Below, piece by piece: positions 41,572-50,971 of a stretch of DNA of 64,000 nucleotides. The position numbers and the translations under genes were made by a program. The stretch spans positions 248,001 to 312,000 of the forward strand of contig NZ_JAINRC010000007.1 of assembly GCF_020400655.1 (NCBI RefSeq). Direction: 5' to 3'. The notes beneath the pieces were generated by a model, which saw only the letters and a program-made list of their open reading frames with translations, was not told where the DNA came from and did no database searches. The stretch's first letter is position 1; each line of letters opens with the position of its first letter. Source of the DNA: Streptomyces spinosus. GTDB lineage: Bacteria > Actinomycetota > Actinomycetes > Streptomycetales > Streptomycetaceae.

Positions 41572-42738
41572 TCAGCCCGGCTCGGGCGGGGCCTCGGACA
41601 GCGGGGTGTCCCAGGCGAGTTGGCGGACCAGCCACTCCTCCGGCCCGGTCGGCGGGGACACGCCGGGCGCGCGGCCGGACGGCACACGCGTGCCACGGGT
41701 CAGGCCGCCGCTGACGGAGATGTTGCGCTCCGCCCGCGGACGGCGCAGCCGCTCGTACCCGGCACACGCGACCCGCACATCGGGCAGATCGCGCAGGGCC
41801 TTGGCCAGGACCACGGCGTCCTCCAGGGCCATCGAGGCACCCTGGCCGGTCGCCGGGGAGGCCGCGTGGGCCGCGTCACCCACGAGCAGGACCCGCCCGG
41901 TGTGCCAGGTGGTGCCTAGCGGCAGCTCCGTGGCGTTGGTGACCATGAGGGCGTCGGCGCAGGCCTCCACCAGCGCGGCGGCGGGGGTGTCGTCCTTCCT
42001 CAGCAGCGGCAGCAACTGCGCGCGCAACACGGCGGGCGGCGCGGCGAGCGCCCCGGCGGGCAGCGGAGCGCCGCCGGTGCGGGCGAACCAGTACGCCTCC
42101 CCCGCCGGTGACACCGCGTACCCGAAGGCGGTCGTGCCGCCCCGCACCATGGTGATGGCGCCGTCCGGGCCGGGTTCCGGGGCGCTCGCGGTGTAGCCGT
42201 AGTAGACCCGCCGGCCGGCGTACCCGGGCCGGACCCCGGGCACGAGCAGGTGGCGCACGGTGGAGTTCAGGCCGTCGGCGCCGACGAGCAGGTCTCCGGT
42301 GGCCGTGGAGCCGTCGGCGAAGTGGGCGGTGACGACATACGGGCCGTCCGTCACGGACACCAGCCGGGCTCCGTGGCGCAGCCGGACACCACGGCGGACC
42401 GCCTCGCCCTGGAGGGCCGCGTTCAACTCACCGCGGCGCAGGCAGCGGTAGCGCAGGGCGGGGTCGTCCGCCTCGCCGAGCGGTGCGTGCGCGAGCTCGG
42501 TGCCCCGGCTGTCCAGCAGCCGCAGCGAAGTCAGCGGAAAACCGACGGCCGTGACGGCGTGCGTGGCGTCCAGCTCGGCCAGGGCGCGCATGCCGTTGCT
42601 CGCCAGGGTGAGGAAGGCACCGATGTCCTCGGCCGTGTCCGGGTGCGCCTCGTAGACGGTGACGTCGACACCGGCCTTGTGCAGGCCCAGGGCGGTCGCG
42701 GTCCCCGCGATGCCGCCGCCGATCACCAGTACCCTCAT
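41572..42738 (-). CDS. FAD-dependent monooxygenase
   Basis: This 388-residue flavoprotein belongs to the p-hydroxybenzoate hydroxylase-type family. The Rossmann motif VIGGGIAGTATALGLHKAG is at 4-22, the DG motif in LLVGADGLNSTVR near 160, and the GD motif in VLLVGDAAHAASPATGQG near 285. It would hydroxylate an aromatic or related substrate with NAD(P)H and oxygen. GGGAG lies 10 bases before the ATG. The 343-base divergent gap up to the Ppx/GppA gene holds a sigma-B-like promoter (43048-43072) and no gene. Confidence 0.88.
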   Translation of the reverse strand: MRVLVIGGGIAGTATALGLHKAGVDVTVYEAHPDTAEDIGAFLTLASNGMRALAELDATHAVTAVGFPLTSLRLLDSRGTELAHAPLGEADDPALRYRCLRRGELNAALQGEAVRRGVRLRHGARLVSVTDGPYVVTAHFADGSTATGDLLVGADGLNSTVRHLLVPGVRPGYAGRRVYYGYTASAPEPGPDGAITMVRGGTTAFGYAVSPAGEAYWFARTGGAPLPAGALAAPPAVLRAQLLPLLRKDDTPAAALVEACADALMVTNATELPLGTTWHTGRVLLVGDAAHAASPATGQGASMALEDAVVLAKALRDLPDVRVACAGYERLRRPRAERNISVSGGLTRGTRVPSGRAPGVSPPTGPEEWLVRQLAWDTPLSEAPPEPG

Positions 42739-43047
42739 CGCGTCCGCTCCCTCATCTGCCGCCGCGCGCGCCGACCGTGGCCGTGACCATCCAAGGGCAG
42801 CGGTGGGGCCGCCGGGACGCACGGGGTTGAAATCAGGACAGGCGGGCCTTCCCGAGTGCCTGGCGGGGCGCGCGGGTCACGGCCACCGCCGCGGTAACCG
42901 GCCGTCGGGGGAACCTGGTTCGAGGCGGACCTCGGCCGGAAGCCGGCCCGTGCGCCTCACGCTCCCGGCCCGCCTCCCACTGCCGCGCGAACCGCTGCTG
43001 AGGCACGCGGCCGGGTGCGCCGTGCGCCGGCACGCCCCCTGTGTGAA

Positions 43048-43072
43048 GGGTGGTCCCCGGTGAAATGGGTAC
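43048..43072 (+). promoter_or_regulatory. Sigma-B-like promoter before the Ppx/GppA gene
   Basis: GGGT (43048-43051) and GGGTAC (43067-43072) are 15 bases apart and fit GNNT-N14-16-GGGTAY, the Streptomyces sigma-B-type consensus. The ATG at 43082 is at or next to the expected transcription start, so the transcript would be nearly leaderless. Confidence 0.45.
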
Positions 43073-43081
43073 TCACCGGCC

Positions 43082-44089
43082 ATGCGGGTGAGCGTGGTGG
43101 ACGCGGGGTCGAACACGGTCCGACTGGTGATCGCGGATGTGGAGGGCGGTGTTCCGCTGCCGGTGCACACCGTCAAGTGGAAGCTGCGCCTCTCCGAACA
43201 GGTCGGCCCGGACGGCACCATCGCCGACGAGTCGGTGGAGCGACTGGTCAAGGCGGTGGCCGCGGCGGGCGCCACGGCCCGGCGGTGGCACGCGACGGGC
43301 CCGCTGGCCTTCGCGACCGCGGTGGTGCGCGGTGCCCCCAACCGCCACGAGGTACTGCAACGGGTGGCGTCCGGCACCGGTATCCGCATGTGCACCCTGC
43401 CCGGTGAGACGGAGGCCGAGCTGACCTTCCTCGCGGCGCGGCGCTGGCTGGGCTGGAAGGCGGGTCCCCTGGCACTGCTCGACATCGGCGGCGGCTCGCT
43501 GGAGGTGGCCTTCGGCCGGGGCCGGCTGCCCGACTTCGCCGCGTCCCTGCCGCTCGGCGCCAGCCGGCTGACGCGGGAGCACCTGGGCCTCCAGGATCCG
43601 CCCGGCCCGGGCGAGCTGAAGGAACTGCGCCGCCGTATCCGCCACGAACTGCGGGACGTGGCCGCGCGGATCCGCTGGGAGCGTCCGCGCACCGCCGCCG
43701 TCACGTCCCGCACGTTCCAGCAGCTGGCGCGGTTGTGCGGGGCCGCGCCGGGCCGGTTCGGTCCCTTCGTGGACCGGGAGCTGGTCTGCCGGGACCTGCG
43801 CGCGGCGGTGCACGCCCTCGCCGGGCTGCCCGCCGCCGAACGCGCCCGGCTGCCCGGCATTTCCGCGCCGCGCGCCGCCCAGAGCCTGGCCGGAGCGGTC
43901 GTCGGGCACACGGCGCTGAAGCTGATGGGCCTGCCCCGGGCCGTCGTCTGCCCCTGGGCGATCCGCGAGGGTGTGCTGCTGCGCTACGCCGAGGACGGCG
44001 CCGACTGGTGGGCGGACGCCACCGGCGGGGCCGGCGCCACCGCGCCGGCCCCCGCGGCGCCGCTCCGCATCGCGAGCCCGTCCCCGTGA
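43082..44089 (+). CDS. Ppx/GppA-family phosphatase
   Basis: This 335-residue protein is an exopolyphosphatase/pppGpp phosphatase of the ASKHA fold: VVDAGSNTVRLVIADV at 4-19 and LLDIGGGSLEVAFGRG near 131-146, with the long helical C-terminal part. It cuts inorganic polyphosphate or pppGpp. There is no ribosome binding site just before the ATG, which agrees with a leaderless transcript from the promoter at 43048-43072. A Thr/Ala/Pro tail ends the protein. Confidence 0.88.
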   Translation: MRVSVVDAGSNTVRLVIADVEGGVPLPVHTVKWKLRLSEQVGPDGTIADESVERLVKAVAAAGATARRWHATGPLAFATAVVRGAPNRHEVLQRVASGTGIRMCTLPGETEAELTFLAARRWLGWKAGPLALLDIGGGSLEVAFGRGRLPDFAASLPLGASRLTREHLGLQDPPGPGELKELRRRIRHELRDVAARIRWERPRTAAVTSRTFQQLARLCGAAPGRFGPFVDRELVCRDLRAAVHALAGLPAAERARLPGISAPRAAQSLAGAVVGHTALKLMGLPRAVVCPWAIREGVLLRYAEDGADWWADATGGAGATAPAPAAPLRIASPSP

Positions 44090-44274
44090 CGGGTGGTCAC
44101 GGGGCGCCCGAGGGGGTCTTCTGACGGTTCGCCGCGCGCGGCGGGACCACCGGTTGTCCCCGTTCGGGTGAGCGGTGCTTCAGGACGGTCGGCCGGGTGG
44201 AACGCTCCCGCGTGGGGCCGGGACCGGATCAGCACCCCGCCCGCTCACCCGCCGGGCACCGGAAGGGACACCTC

Positions 44275-44607
44275 ATGCGCGCTCGCACCACGCGCCGCCG
44301 GACCGTGACGGCCCTGTGCCTCGGCCTGCTGACAGCGGGCGGCGGGGCCCTGCCGGTCCCGGCCGCACTCGCGGCTCCCGCGCCGACGCCCTACTACTAC
44401 GACTGCGCGAGCACCTCGGAGGACCGGCGGACCGGCACGCTCGCGGGCGAGGGATGCGCCAAGGTCGCCGAGACCACCGAGGGCGACGGCGTCTGGGTCG
44501 AGGACCGGGCCGGACGGCACGACTGGCACTGCGACCGCGTCGACGACGTCGGCACCAGCACGGTCAGGGCCCACGGGTGCCGAGCGGTGCGGAAGGGCTC
44601 CTGGTGA
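44275..44607 (+). CDS. Small secreted four-cysteine protein
   Basis: The 110-residue precursor has a basic N-terminus (RARTTRRR), a hydrophobic core and an ALA cleavage site near residue 33. The mature part of about 77 residues starts APAPTPYYYDC and has four Cys, probably two disulfides, and many charged residues. I do not recognise a family. GGAAGGGA precedes the ATG. It lies upstream of the alginate lyase but has its own 168-base gap to it. Confidence 0.72.
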   Translation: MRARTTRRRTVTALCLGLLTAGGGALPVPAALAAPAPTPYYYDCASTSEDRRTGTLAGEGCAKVAETTEGDGVWVEDRAGRHDWHCDRVDDVGTSTVRAHGCRAVRKGSW

Positions 44608-44689
44608 GGGGCCGGCGCCGGCGTGCGAGCCGGCCGCGCTCTCTTGACGTGTCTGGTTCAGACCTTTAACTTCTCGGGTCACCGGCGAA

Positions 44690-44722
44690 CAAGCATGGGT
44701 TCAACGTTCACAAGCATGAACG
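44690..44722 (+). promoter_or_regulatory. Operator region upstream of the PL7 lyase
   Basis: CAAGCATG occurs at 44690-44697 and again at 44711-44718, exactly 21 bases apart, two turns of the helix. The second copy lies inside a perfect dyad CGTTCA-N6-TGAACG (44705-44722) and in the sequence AAGCATGAAC also found before the CBM32 gene. Confidence 0.6.
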
Positions 44723-44774
44723 CTTCCTGGCTTGGCACCCGGCCCGCATCCGGTCCGAAGAAGGGACCCCCCAC

Positions 44775-45551
44775 ATGACCCGCACCCGGATACCCGCGGC
44801 GACGGCCACCGCCGTCCTCGCTCTCGCCCTCACCGCGCTCGGCACCGGCGGCGCGGACGCGGCCGACCCGCGTGTCGCGCCCGGCGGCAACTTCGACCTG
44901 TCCGTGTGGCAGCTCCAGGAACCCGTCGGCTCCCCCGGCAAGCCCACCACCATCCCGTCGTCCCGGCTCCAGGGCGCGAACGGCTACCAGGACGCGTACT
45001 TCTACACCGACACCCGCGACGGCGCCATGACGTTCTGGGCGCCCGAGAAGGGCGTCACCACACCGAACTCCAACTACGCCCGCTCCGAACTGCGCGAGAT
45101 GAACCGCGACGGCTCCGCCGCCGACTGGGCGCTCGGCGGCAGCCACCGGCTGAGCGCGACGCTGCGCGTGGTGTCCGTGACCAAGAACGTCTGCGTCGGC
45201 CAGATCCACCTCGGCTCCGGCGGCTCCTCCACCAAGCCGCTGGTGGAGCTGTACTACCACGCCAACGGGGACATCGTCCTCGGCACCGAGGACTCGCCGG
45301 ACGGCGGCCAGACCCAGCACCCCGTCGGGCACGTGTCGATCGGCAAGACCTGGAGCTACACCATCGCCGTCTCCGGCGGGAACACCATCGACCTGACCGT
45401 GAACGGCACGACCACGCACTACGCCATCCCGTCCTCCTTCAAGCCGTACAAGCAGTACTTCAAGGCGGGCTCCTACAACCAGTCCTCCTCGGACAGCACC
45501 ACCAACGGGGCCCGCGTGGCCTTCTACGGGCTGACCGTCTCGCACGGCTGA
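44775..45551 (+). CDS. Polysaccharide lyase family 7 (alginate lyase)
   Basis: This 258-residue secreted enzyme cleaves alginate or a related uronan by beta-elimination. After a signal peptide ending near ADAAD, the PL7 motifs appear in order: ARSELREM near 97-104, VGQIHLG near 141-147 and YFKAGSYNQ near 228-236, which supply the catalytic Arg, Gln, His and Tyr. QIH rather than QVH is usually linked to preference for guluronate-containing chains. The dyad region at 44690-44722 suggests substrate-dependent repression. The nearby secreted proteins may be co-regulated. Confidence 0.92.
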   Translation: MTRTRIPAATATAVLALALTALGTGGADAADPRVAPGGNFDLSVWQLQEPVGSPGKPTTIPSSRLQGANGYQDAYFYTDTRDGAMTFWAPEKGVTTPNSNYARSELREMNRDGSAADWALGGSHRLSATLRVVSVTKNVCVGQIHLGSGGSSTKPLVELYYHANGDIVLGTEDSPDGGQTQHPVGHVSIGKTWSYTIAVSGGNTIDLTVNGTTTHYAIPSSFKPYKQYFKAGSYNQSSSDSTTNGARVAFYGLTVSHG

Positions 45552-45645
45552 CACACGGCCCGACCTGCGCGACTGGTGCGAACGGCGGGACGGTCGTAGC
45601 GTCGGGTGCACGCGGTCGGACACAGCACGACGGGTGGGAGCGGCC

Positions 45646-46128
45646 ATGCGCGGATCAGTGACGGGTACGGCGGTCCTCCTCGCGGCGGGAGCCCTGCTGA
45701 CAGCGGCCATGACCACGGCGACGGCCAGTCCGCCGGTCACCGCCACGACGCAGCCCCGCGCCGGCACCTCGCCGTCCCACACCGGTGCGTCGCAGCCGGT
45801 CCTGGTCGACTGCCTGTGGAACCGCACCGTCCGCCCCGGCGACTTCATCCTGGCCTGCGGCGACGGAAACAGCCGTCTCACCGGGCTCCACTGGACCGAG
45901 TGGAGCCCGCAGGGGGCGACCGCGGTAGGCACGAACATGGTCAACGACTGCAAGCCGTACTGCGCGGCCGGTTCCTTCCACGCGTACCCGGTGACCGTCC
46001 GGCTCGACGACACCGAGCCCTGGAAGAAGCACCCCGACGTGCAGCGCTACAGCCGGATCAGCCTCACCTACCAGGAGGGACGTCCGGAGGGCTTCAAGCA
46101 GGTCATGACGTATCCGCTCTGGGACTGA
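45646..46128 (+). CDS. Secreted four-cysteine protein of unknown function
   Basis: The 160-residue precursor has a signal peptide (MRGSVTGTAVLLAAGALLTAAM, cleavage near ATA) and a Thr/Pro/Ser-rich linker. The compact domain from about residue 50 starts VLVDCLWNRTVRPGDFILACGDG, with Cys at four places, a Trp-rich LHWTEWSPQGA and KPYCAAGSFHAYPVTV. Similar small secreted proteins are common in Streptomyces without a known role. GGGAG lies 6 bases before the ATG. A strong terminator follows. Confidence 0.82.
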   Translation: MRGSVTGTAVLLAAGALLTAAMTTATASPPVTATTQPRAGTSPSHTGASQPVLVDCLWNRTVRPGDFILACGDGNSRLTGLHWTEWSPQGATAVGTNMVNDCKPYCAAGSFHAYPVTVRLDDTEPWKKHPDVQRYSRISLTYQEGRPEGFKQVMTYPLWD

Positions 46129-46137
46129 CAGGGTCCG

Positions 46138-46165
46138 CGCGGACCGCCCCGCCGGGCGGTCCGCG
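46138..46165 (+). terminator. Hairpin terminator
   Basis: A perfect 12-bp stem (CGCGGACCGCCC with its complement) closes a CGCC loop, 10 bases after the stop. Confidence 0.7.
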
Positions 46166-46310
46166 ACCCGGGCGCGCGCCGTACGGAAGCCCGGCGGTGG
46201 TCCGCGCGGGCGATCCCGCGGCCCGGCTCCCGCCACCGGTGACCTGTTCCCCGTCATGTTGGTGTGACCCCGCACGCCGGCGCCCCGCGCGCCGACCGAG
46301 AAGAGGTCAC

Positions 46311-47288
46311 ATGCCCCGACTCCCCCGTCCGACCGGTGCCGCCGCGGTCGCGGTCGCGCTCGGTCTCCTCGCCGCCGCGCCCGCCGCCGGCCAGGAGCCG
46401 CTCGTCACCGAGGCGCGCGTCCTCGCCCACCTCGACCCGGCCGCCGGGCAGACGCCCGAGAACATCGCGCTCGGCCTGGACGGCTCCGCCTACCTGACCT
46501 TCGCCTCAGCCCGGCAGATCGCCCACGTCACCGACGACGGCCGCGTCAGCACCCGAGCCACCCTGCCCGCCGTCGCGCACGCCGACACCCCCCTGCTGCA
46601 CAGCGCCGCCGTCACCGGCATCGCCCGCGCCCACGACGGGACGCTGTACGTCAACTACGCCACCGGCACCAGCGCGACCGGCGTCTGGCGCCTTTCCCCC
46701 GGTGACGCGCCGGAGCGGATCGCCGCGCTGCCGGCCGACGGGCTGCCCAACGGGCTGGCCCTCGACGAGCGGCGCGGCGTGCTCTACGTCGCCGACTCGG
46801 TGCGGGGCACCGTCTGGCGCGTCCCCCGGTCGGGCGGCACGGCCACGGCGTGGGCGAAGGGCGCGGCGCTCGCTCCGCTCCCGGCGGCACCGGCGCGCGG
46901 CCTCGGCGCCAACGGCGTCAGGCTCCGCCGGGACGCGGTGTGGGTGTCCAACACCGACCGGGGCACGCTGCTGCGCATCCCCGTCCGCGCGGACGGTGCC
47001 GCCGGCCCCGTCGAGCCCCGGGCCGACGGACTCGCCGGCATCGACGACTTCACGTTTCCCGGCCCCGGACGGAGCGTGCTGGCCGCACTGAACACCGGCA
47101 ACAGGGTCGTCCTGGTCCGCGCGGACGGCACCGTCACGACCGTGCTCACCACGCGGGAAGGCCTGTCCAACCCGACCTCCGTGGCGGTCCGCGGGCGAAC
47201 CGTGTACGTGCCGAGCGCCGCGTCCGCCACCCGGCGCGACCCGAACCTCCTCGTCGCCCGCCTGCGCCACCTCATCGGCCGGGGGTAG
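46311..47288 (+). CDS. Secreted SMP-30/gluconolactonase-like beta-propeller
   Basis: This 325-residue protein has a signal peptide ending near AAAPAAG and a six-bladed beta-propeller: PENIALGLDGSAYLTF, TGIARAHDGTLYVNYA, PNGLALDERRGVLYVADS, LGANGVRLRRDAVWVSNT and NPTSVAVRGRTVYVPSA. These blades resemble SMP-30 or strictosidine-synthase-like proteins, which often act as lactonases. The metal-site residues cannot be assigned with certainty. AAGAGGTC precedes the ATG. Confidence 0.82.
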   Translation: MPRLPRPTGAAAVAVALGLLAAAPAAGQEPLVTEARVLAHLDPAAGQTPENIALGLDGSAYLTFASARQIAHVTDDGRVSTRATLPAVAHADTPLLHSAAVTGIARAHDGTLYVNYATGTSATGVWRLSPGDAPERIAALPADGLPNGLALDERRGVLYVADSVRGTVWRVPRSGGTATAWAKGAALAPLPAAPARGLGANGVRLRRDAVWVSNTDRGTLLRIPVRADGAAGPVEPRADGLAGIDDFTFPGPGRSVLAALNTGNRVVLVRADGTVTTVLTTREGLSNPTSVAVRGRTVYVPSAASATRRDPNLLVARLRHLIGRG

Positions 47289-47333
47289 CGCGGGCGCGGG
47301 GTAGGCCACGGCGCGTACGGCCCCGGCCGCCGC

Positions 47334-50300
47334 TCACCTCAGTTCCGCCAGGAGGTCGCCGCCCTCCACCTGCTGGATGCGGTTGATGGCGAGGCGGGCG
47401 ACGCGGCCCGCCTTGGGGGCCGTGATCGTGGCTTCCATCTTCATGGCCTCGATGGTGGCGATCGTGGCACCCGCCGCCACCTCGTCGCCCTCGGCGACGG
47501 CCAGGGTCACCACACCGGCGAAGGGGGCCGCGACATGGCCGGGGTCGGAGCGGTCGGCCTTCTCCGTCACCGGGACGTCGGAGGCCGCCGCGCGGTCACG
47601 GACCTGGATGGGCCGCAGCTGGCCGTTGAGCGTGGACATCACGGTCCGCATACCGCGTTCGTCGGCCTCGCCGATCGCCTGCAGCTCGATCAGCAGCCGG
47701 ACGCCGGGCTCCAGGTCGACGGCGTACTCCTTGGCCGGGCGCAGGCCGTAGAAGAACGCCTTGCTGTCGAGGACGCTGGTGTCGCCGAAGGACTGGCGGT
47801 GCGTCTCGAACTCGCGGGCCGGGCCGGGGAACAGCAGCCGGTTGAGGGTGGCCCGGCGGTCCTTCGCCAGCCCCTCGCGGTCCTCGCCGGACAGCTCGGG
47901 CGCGGGCCTGGGCGCCGCCCGCCCCTGCAGCGCCTTGGTGCGGAACGGCTCCGGCCAGCCGCCGGGCGGCGTGCCCAGTTCGCCGCGCAGGAAGCCGATC
48001 ACCGAGTCCGGGATGTCGAACTTGTCGGGGGTGGACTCGAACGCGTCCGGGCCGACCCCGGCGCCCACCAGGTGCAGGGCCAGGTCGCCGACCACCTTGG
48101 AGGAGGGCGTCACCTTCACCAGACGGCCGAGGATGCGGTCGGCGGCTGCGTACATCGCCTCGATGTCCTCGAAGCGGTCGCCGAGGCCGAGGGCGACGGC
48201 CTGGGTGCGCAGGTTGGACAGCTGGCCGCCGGGGATCTCGTGGTGGTAGACGCGCCCGGTCGGGGAGGCGAGGCCCGCCTCGAACGGGGCGTAGATCTTC
48301 CGGACGCCCTCCCAGTACGGCTCCAGGTCGCCGACCGCCTGGAGGTCCAGGCCGGTGGGCCGCTCGGAGTGGTCGGTGGCGGCGACGATCGCGGACAGCG
48401 ACGGCTGGGAGGTCGTACCGGCCATGGAGGCCACCGCTCCGTCGACCGCGTCGGCGCCCGCCTGGATCGCGGCGAGGTACGTGGCGAGCTGGCCGCCGGC
48501 GGTGTCGTGCGTGTGCAGGTGCACGGGCAGGTCGAACTCGCGGCGCAGCGCCGAGACGAGCCGGGCGGCGGCCGGGGCGCGCAGCAGGCCCGCCATGTCC
48601 TTGACGGCGAGGACGTGGGCGCCGGCCTCGACGATCTGCTCGGCGAGGCGCAGGTAGTAGTCGAGGGTGTAGAGGCGCTCCGACGGGTCGCTGAGGTCCG
48701 CCGTGTAGCACAGGGCCACCTCGGCGATCGCGGTGCCCGTCTCGCGGACGGCGTCGATGGCGGGCCGCATCTGGCCGACGTCGTTGAGGGCGTCGAAGAT
48801 GCGGAAGATGTCGATGCCGGTGGCGGCGGCCTCCTGCACGAAGGCGTCGGTGACCTCGGTCGGGTACGGGGTGTAGCCGACGGTGTTGCGGCCGCGCAGC
48901 AGCATCTGGAGGCAGATGTTGGGGACGGCCTCGCGCAGGGCGGCCAGCCGCTCCCAGGGGTCCTCGGCGAGGAAGCGCAGCGCCACGTCGTAGGTGGCAC
49001 CGCCCCAGCACTCCAGGGAGAGCAGCTGCGGCAGGGTGCGGGCGACGACCGGGGCGACGGCGAGGAGGTCCTTGGTGCGCACCCGGGTGGCGAGCAGGGA
49101 CTGGTGGGCGTCGCGGAAGGTGGTGTCGGTGACGCCGATGGTCGGCGACTCGCGCAGGTGCCGGGCGAATCCCTCGGGGCCGAGTTCCACGAGGAGCTGG
49201 CGGGAGCCGGCGGGCGGCTCGCCGGCCGGCAGCGGCGGCAGCTTGGTCAGCGGGTCGAGCACATCGGGCCGCCGGCCGTGCGGCTGGTTCACCGTCACGT
49301 CGGCGAGGTAGGTGAGCAGCTTGGTGCCGCGGTCGGCGGAGGAGCGGGCGGTCAGCAGGTGCGGGCGCTGCTCGATGAAGGAGGTGGTGATCCGGCCGGC
49401 CTGGAAGTCGGGGTCGTCCAGGACCGCCTGGAGGAACGGGATGTTGGTGGCCACGCCGCGGATGCGGAACTCGGCGACCGCGCGCCGGGCCCGGCCGATG
49501 GCGGCCTGGAAGTCACGGCCCCGGCAGGTGAGCTTGACCAGCATCGAGTCGAAGTGCGCGCTGATCTCCGTACCGGCGTGGGTGGTGCCGCCGTCGAGAC
49601 GGATGCCGGAGCCGCCCGGGGAGCGGTAGGCGCTGATCCGGCCGGTGTCCGGGCGGAAGCCGTTGGCGGGGTCCTCGGTGGTGATGCGGCACTGGAGGGC
49701 GGCGCCGCGCAGGGTGACCGTGTCCTGGGACAGGCCGAGGCCGGCGAGGGTCTCGCCGGAGGCGATCCGCATCTGGGCCTGGACCAGGTCGACGTCCGTG
49801 ACCTCTTCGGTGACGGTGTGCTCGACCTGGATGCGCGGGTTCATCTCGATGAACACGTGGTTGCCGTCGCGGTCGAGGAGGAACTCCACGGTGCCGGCGT
49901 TGCGGTAGCCGATCTCGCGGGCGAAGCGGACGGCGTCGGCGCAGATCCGGTCCCGCAGCTCCGGGTCCAGGTTGGGCGCGGGGGCCAGCTCGATGACCTT
50001 CTGGTGGCGGCGCTGGAGCGAGCAGTCCCGCTCGAACAGGTGGATGACGTTGCCCTCGCCGTCGGCGAGGATCTGCACCTCGATGTGGCGGGGCTCCACG
50101 ACGGCCTTCTCCAGGAAGACGGTCGGGTCGCCGAACGCGGAGGCGGCCTCGCGGGAGGCGGCCTCGATGGATTCGCGCAGCTGGGCCGGGTCCTCCACGC
50201 GGCGCATGCCGCGCCCGCCGCCGCCGGCGACCGCCTTGACGAAGACGGGGAAGCCGATCTCCTCGGCGGCGCGCACCAGTTCGTCCACGTCGGTGGAGGG

Positions 50301-50711
50301 CTGGGAGGAGCCGAGGACGGGCACGCCCGCGGCGCGGGCGGCGGCGACGGCGCGGGCCTTGTTGCCGGTCAGCTCCAGGGTGGCCGCGCTGGGGCCGACG
50401 AAGGTGATGCCGGCCTCCTCGCAGGCGCGGGCCAGTTCGGGGTTCTCGGACAGGAAGCCGTAGCCCGGATAGACGGCGTCGGCGCCCGCCCGGCGGGCGG
50501 CACCCACGATCTCCTCGACGGAGAGGTAGGCCCGCACCGGGTGCCCCGGCTCCCCGATCTCGTACGCCTCGTCGGCCTTCAGCCGGTGCAGCGAGTTGCG
50601 GTCCTCGTGCGGGAACACGGCGACGGTGCGCGCGCCGAGTTCGTAGCCCGCCCGGAACGCGCGGATCGCGATCTCTCCACGGTTGGCGACCAGCACCTTG
50701 CGGAACATCAT
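47334..50711 (-). CDS. pyc: Pyruvate carboxylase
   Basis: This 1125-residue biotin enzyme makes oxaloacetate from pyruvate, bicarbonate and ATP. The order is biotin carboxylase (1-460; KVLVANRGEIAIRAFRA, GGGGRGMR), carboxyltransferase (about 530-800; TDTTFRDAHQSLLATRVRT, KDMAGLL), the PYC-specific middle region, and the biotinyl domain with the biotin Lys in EAMKMEA near residue 1090. Two ATG codons in a row (50711 and 50708) start the gene after GAAGGG. The 260-base upstream gap to the rhomboid-like gene holds its promoter and nothing else that I can see. Confidence 0.96.
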   Translation of the reverse strand: MMFRKVLVANRGEIAIRAFRAGYELGARTVAVFPHEDRNSLHRLKADEAYEIGEPGHPVRAYLSVEEIVGAARRAGADAVYPGYGFLSENPELARACEEAGITFVGPSAATLELTGNKARAVAAARAAGVPVLGSSQPSTDVDELVRAAEEIGFPVFVKAVAGGGGRGMRRVEDPAQLRESIEAASREAASAFGDPTVFLEKAVVEPRHIEVQILADGEGNVIHLFERDCSLQRRHQKVIELAPAPNLDPELRDRICADAVRFAREIGYRNAGTVEFLLDRDGNHVFIEMNPRIQVEHTVTEEVTDVDLVQAQMRIASGETLAGLGLSQDTVTLRGAALQCRITTEDPANGFRPDTGRISAYRSPGGSGIRLDGGTTHAGTEISAHFDSMLVKLTCRGRDFQAAIGRARRAVAEFRIRGVATNIPFLQAVLDDPDFQAGRITTSFIEQRPHLLTARSSADRGTKLLTYLADVTVNQPHGRRPDVLDPLTKLPPLPAGEPPAGSRQLLVELGPEGFARHLRESPTIGVTDTTFRDAHQSLLATRVRTKDLLAVAPVVARTLPQLLSLECWGGATYDVALRFLAEDPWERLAALREAVPNICLQMLLRGRNTVGYTPYPTEVTDAFVQEAAATGIDIFRIFDALNDVGQMRPAIDAVRETGTAIAEVALCYTADLSDPSERLYTLDYYLRLAEQIVEAGAHVLAVKDMAGLLRAPAAARLVSALRREFDLPVHLHTHDTAGGQLATYLAAIQAGADAVDGAVASMAGTTSQPSLSAIVAATDHSERPTGLDLQAVGDLEPYWEGVRKIYAPFEAGLASPTGRVYHHEIPGGQLSNLRTQAVALGLGDRFEDIEAMYAAADRILGRLVKVTPSSKVVGDLALHLVGAGVGPDAFESTPDKFDIPDSVIGFLRGELGTPPGGWPEPFRTKALQGRAAPRPAPELSGEDREGLAKDRRATLNRLLFPGPAREFETHRQSFGDTSVLDSKAFFYGLRPAKEYAVDLEPGVRLLIELQAIGEADERGMRTVMSTLNGQLRPIQVRDRAAASDVPVTEKADRSDPGHVAAPFAGVVTLAVAEGDEVAAGATIATIEAMKMEATITAPKAGRVARLAINRIQQVEGGDLLAELR

Positions 50712-50971
50712 GGATTCCCTTCAGCTGCCTGCCGGCGACGAACACCCTGGTGTCAGCCACACCTGCCGTACTCGCGGCCACCCTAGGGGGTGCCCGCACA
50801 GGCCGATGTGCGAAAACCATCACACTGACGGGGTGGGCCGCGCCACACGGGCGCGCCGCGGCGCACGGCGCCCGGGATGCCGGACGCCTCGCGTTCCGGC
50901 CGGTGCCGGCCCGCGCCCGGGTCCCGGAACGCTCCGGCCTTCACCGAGCGGGCCGGGCGTCACCGGCCGGG

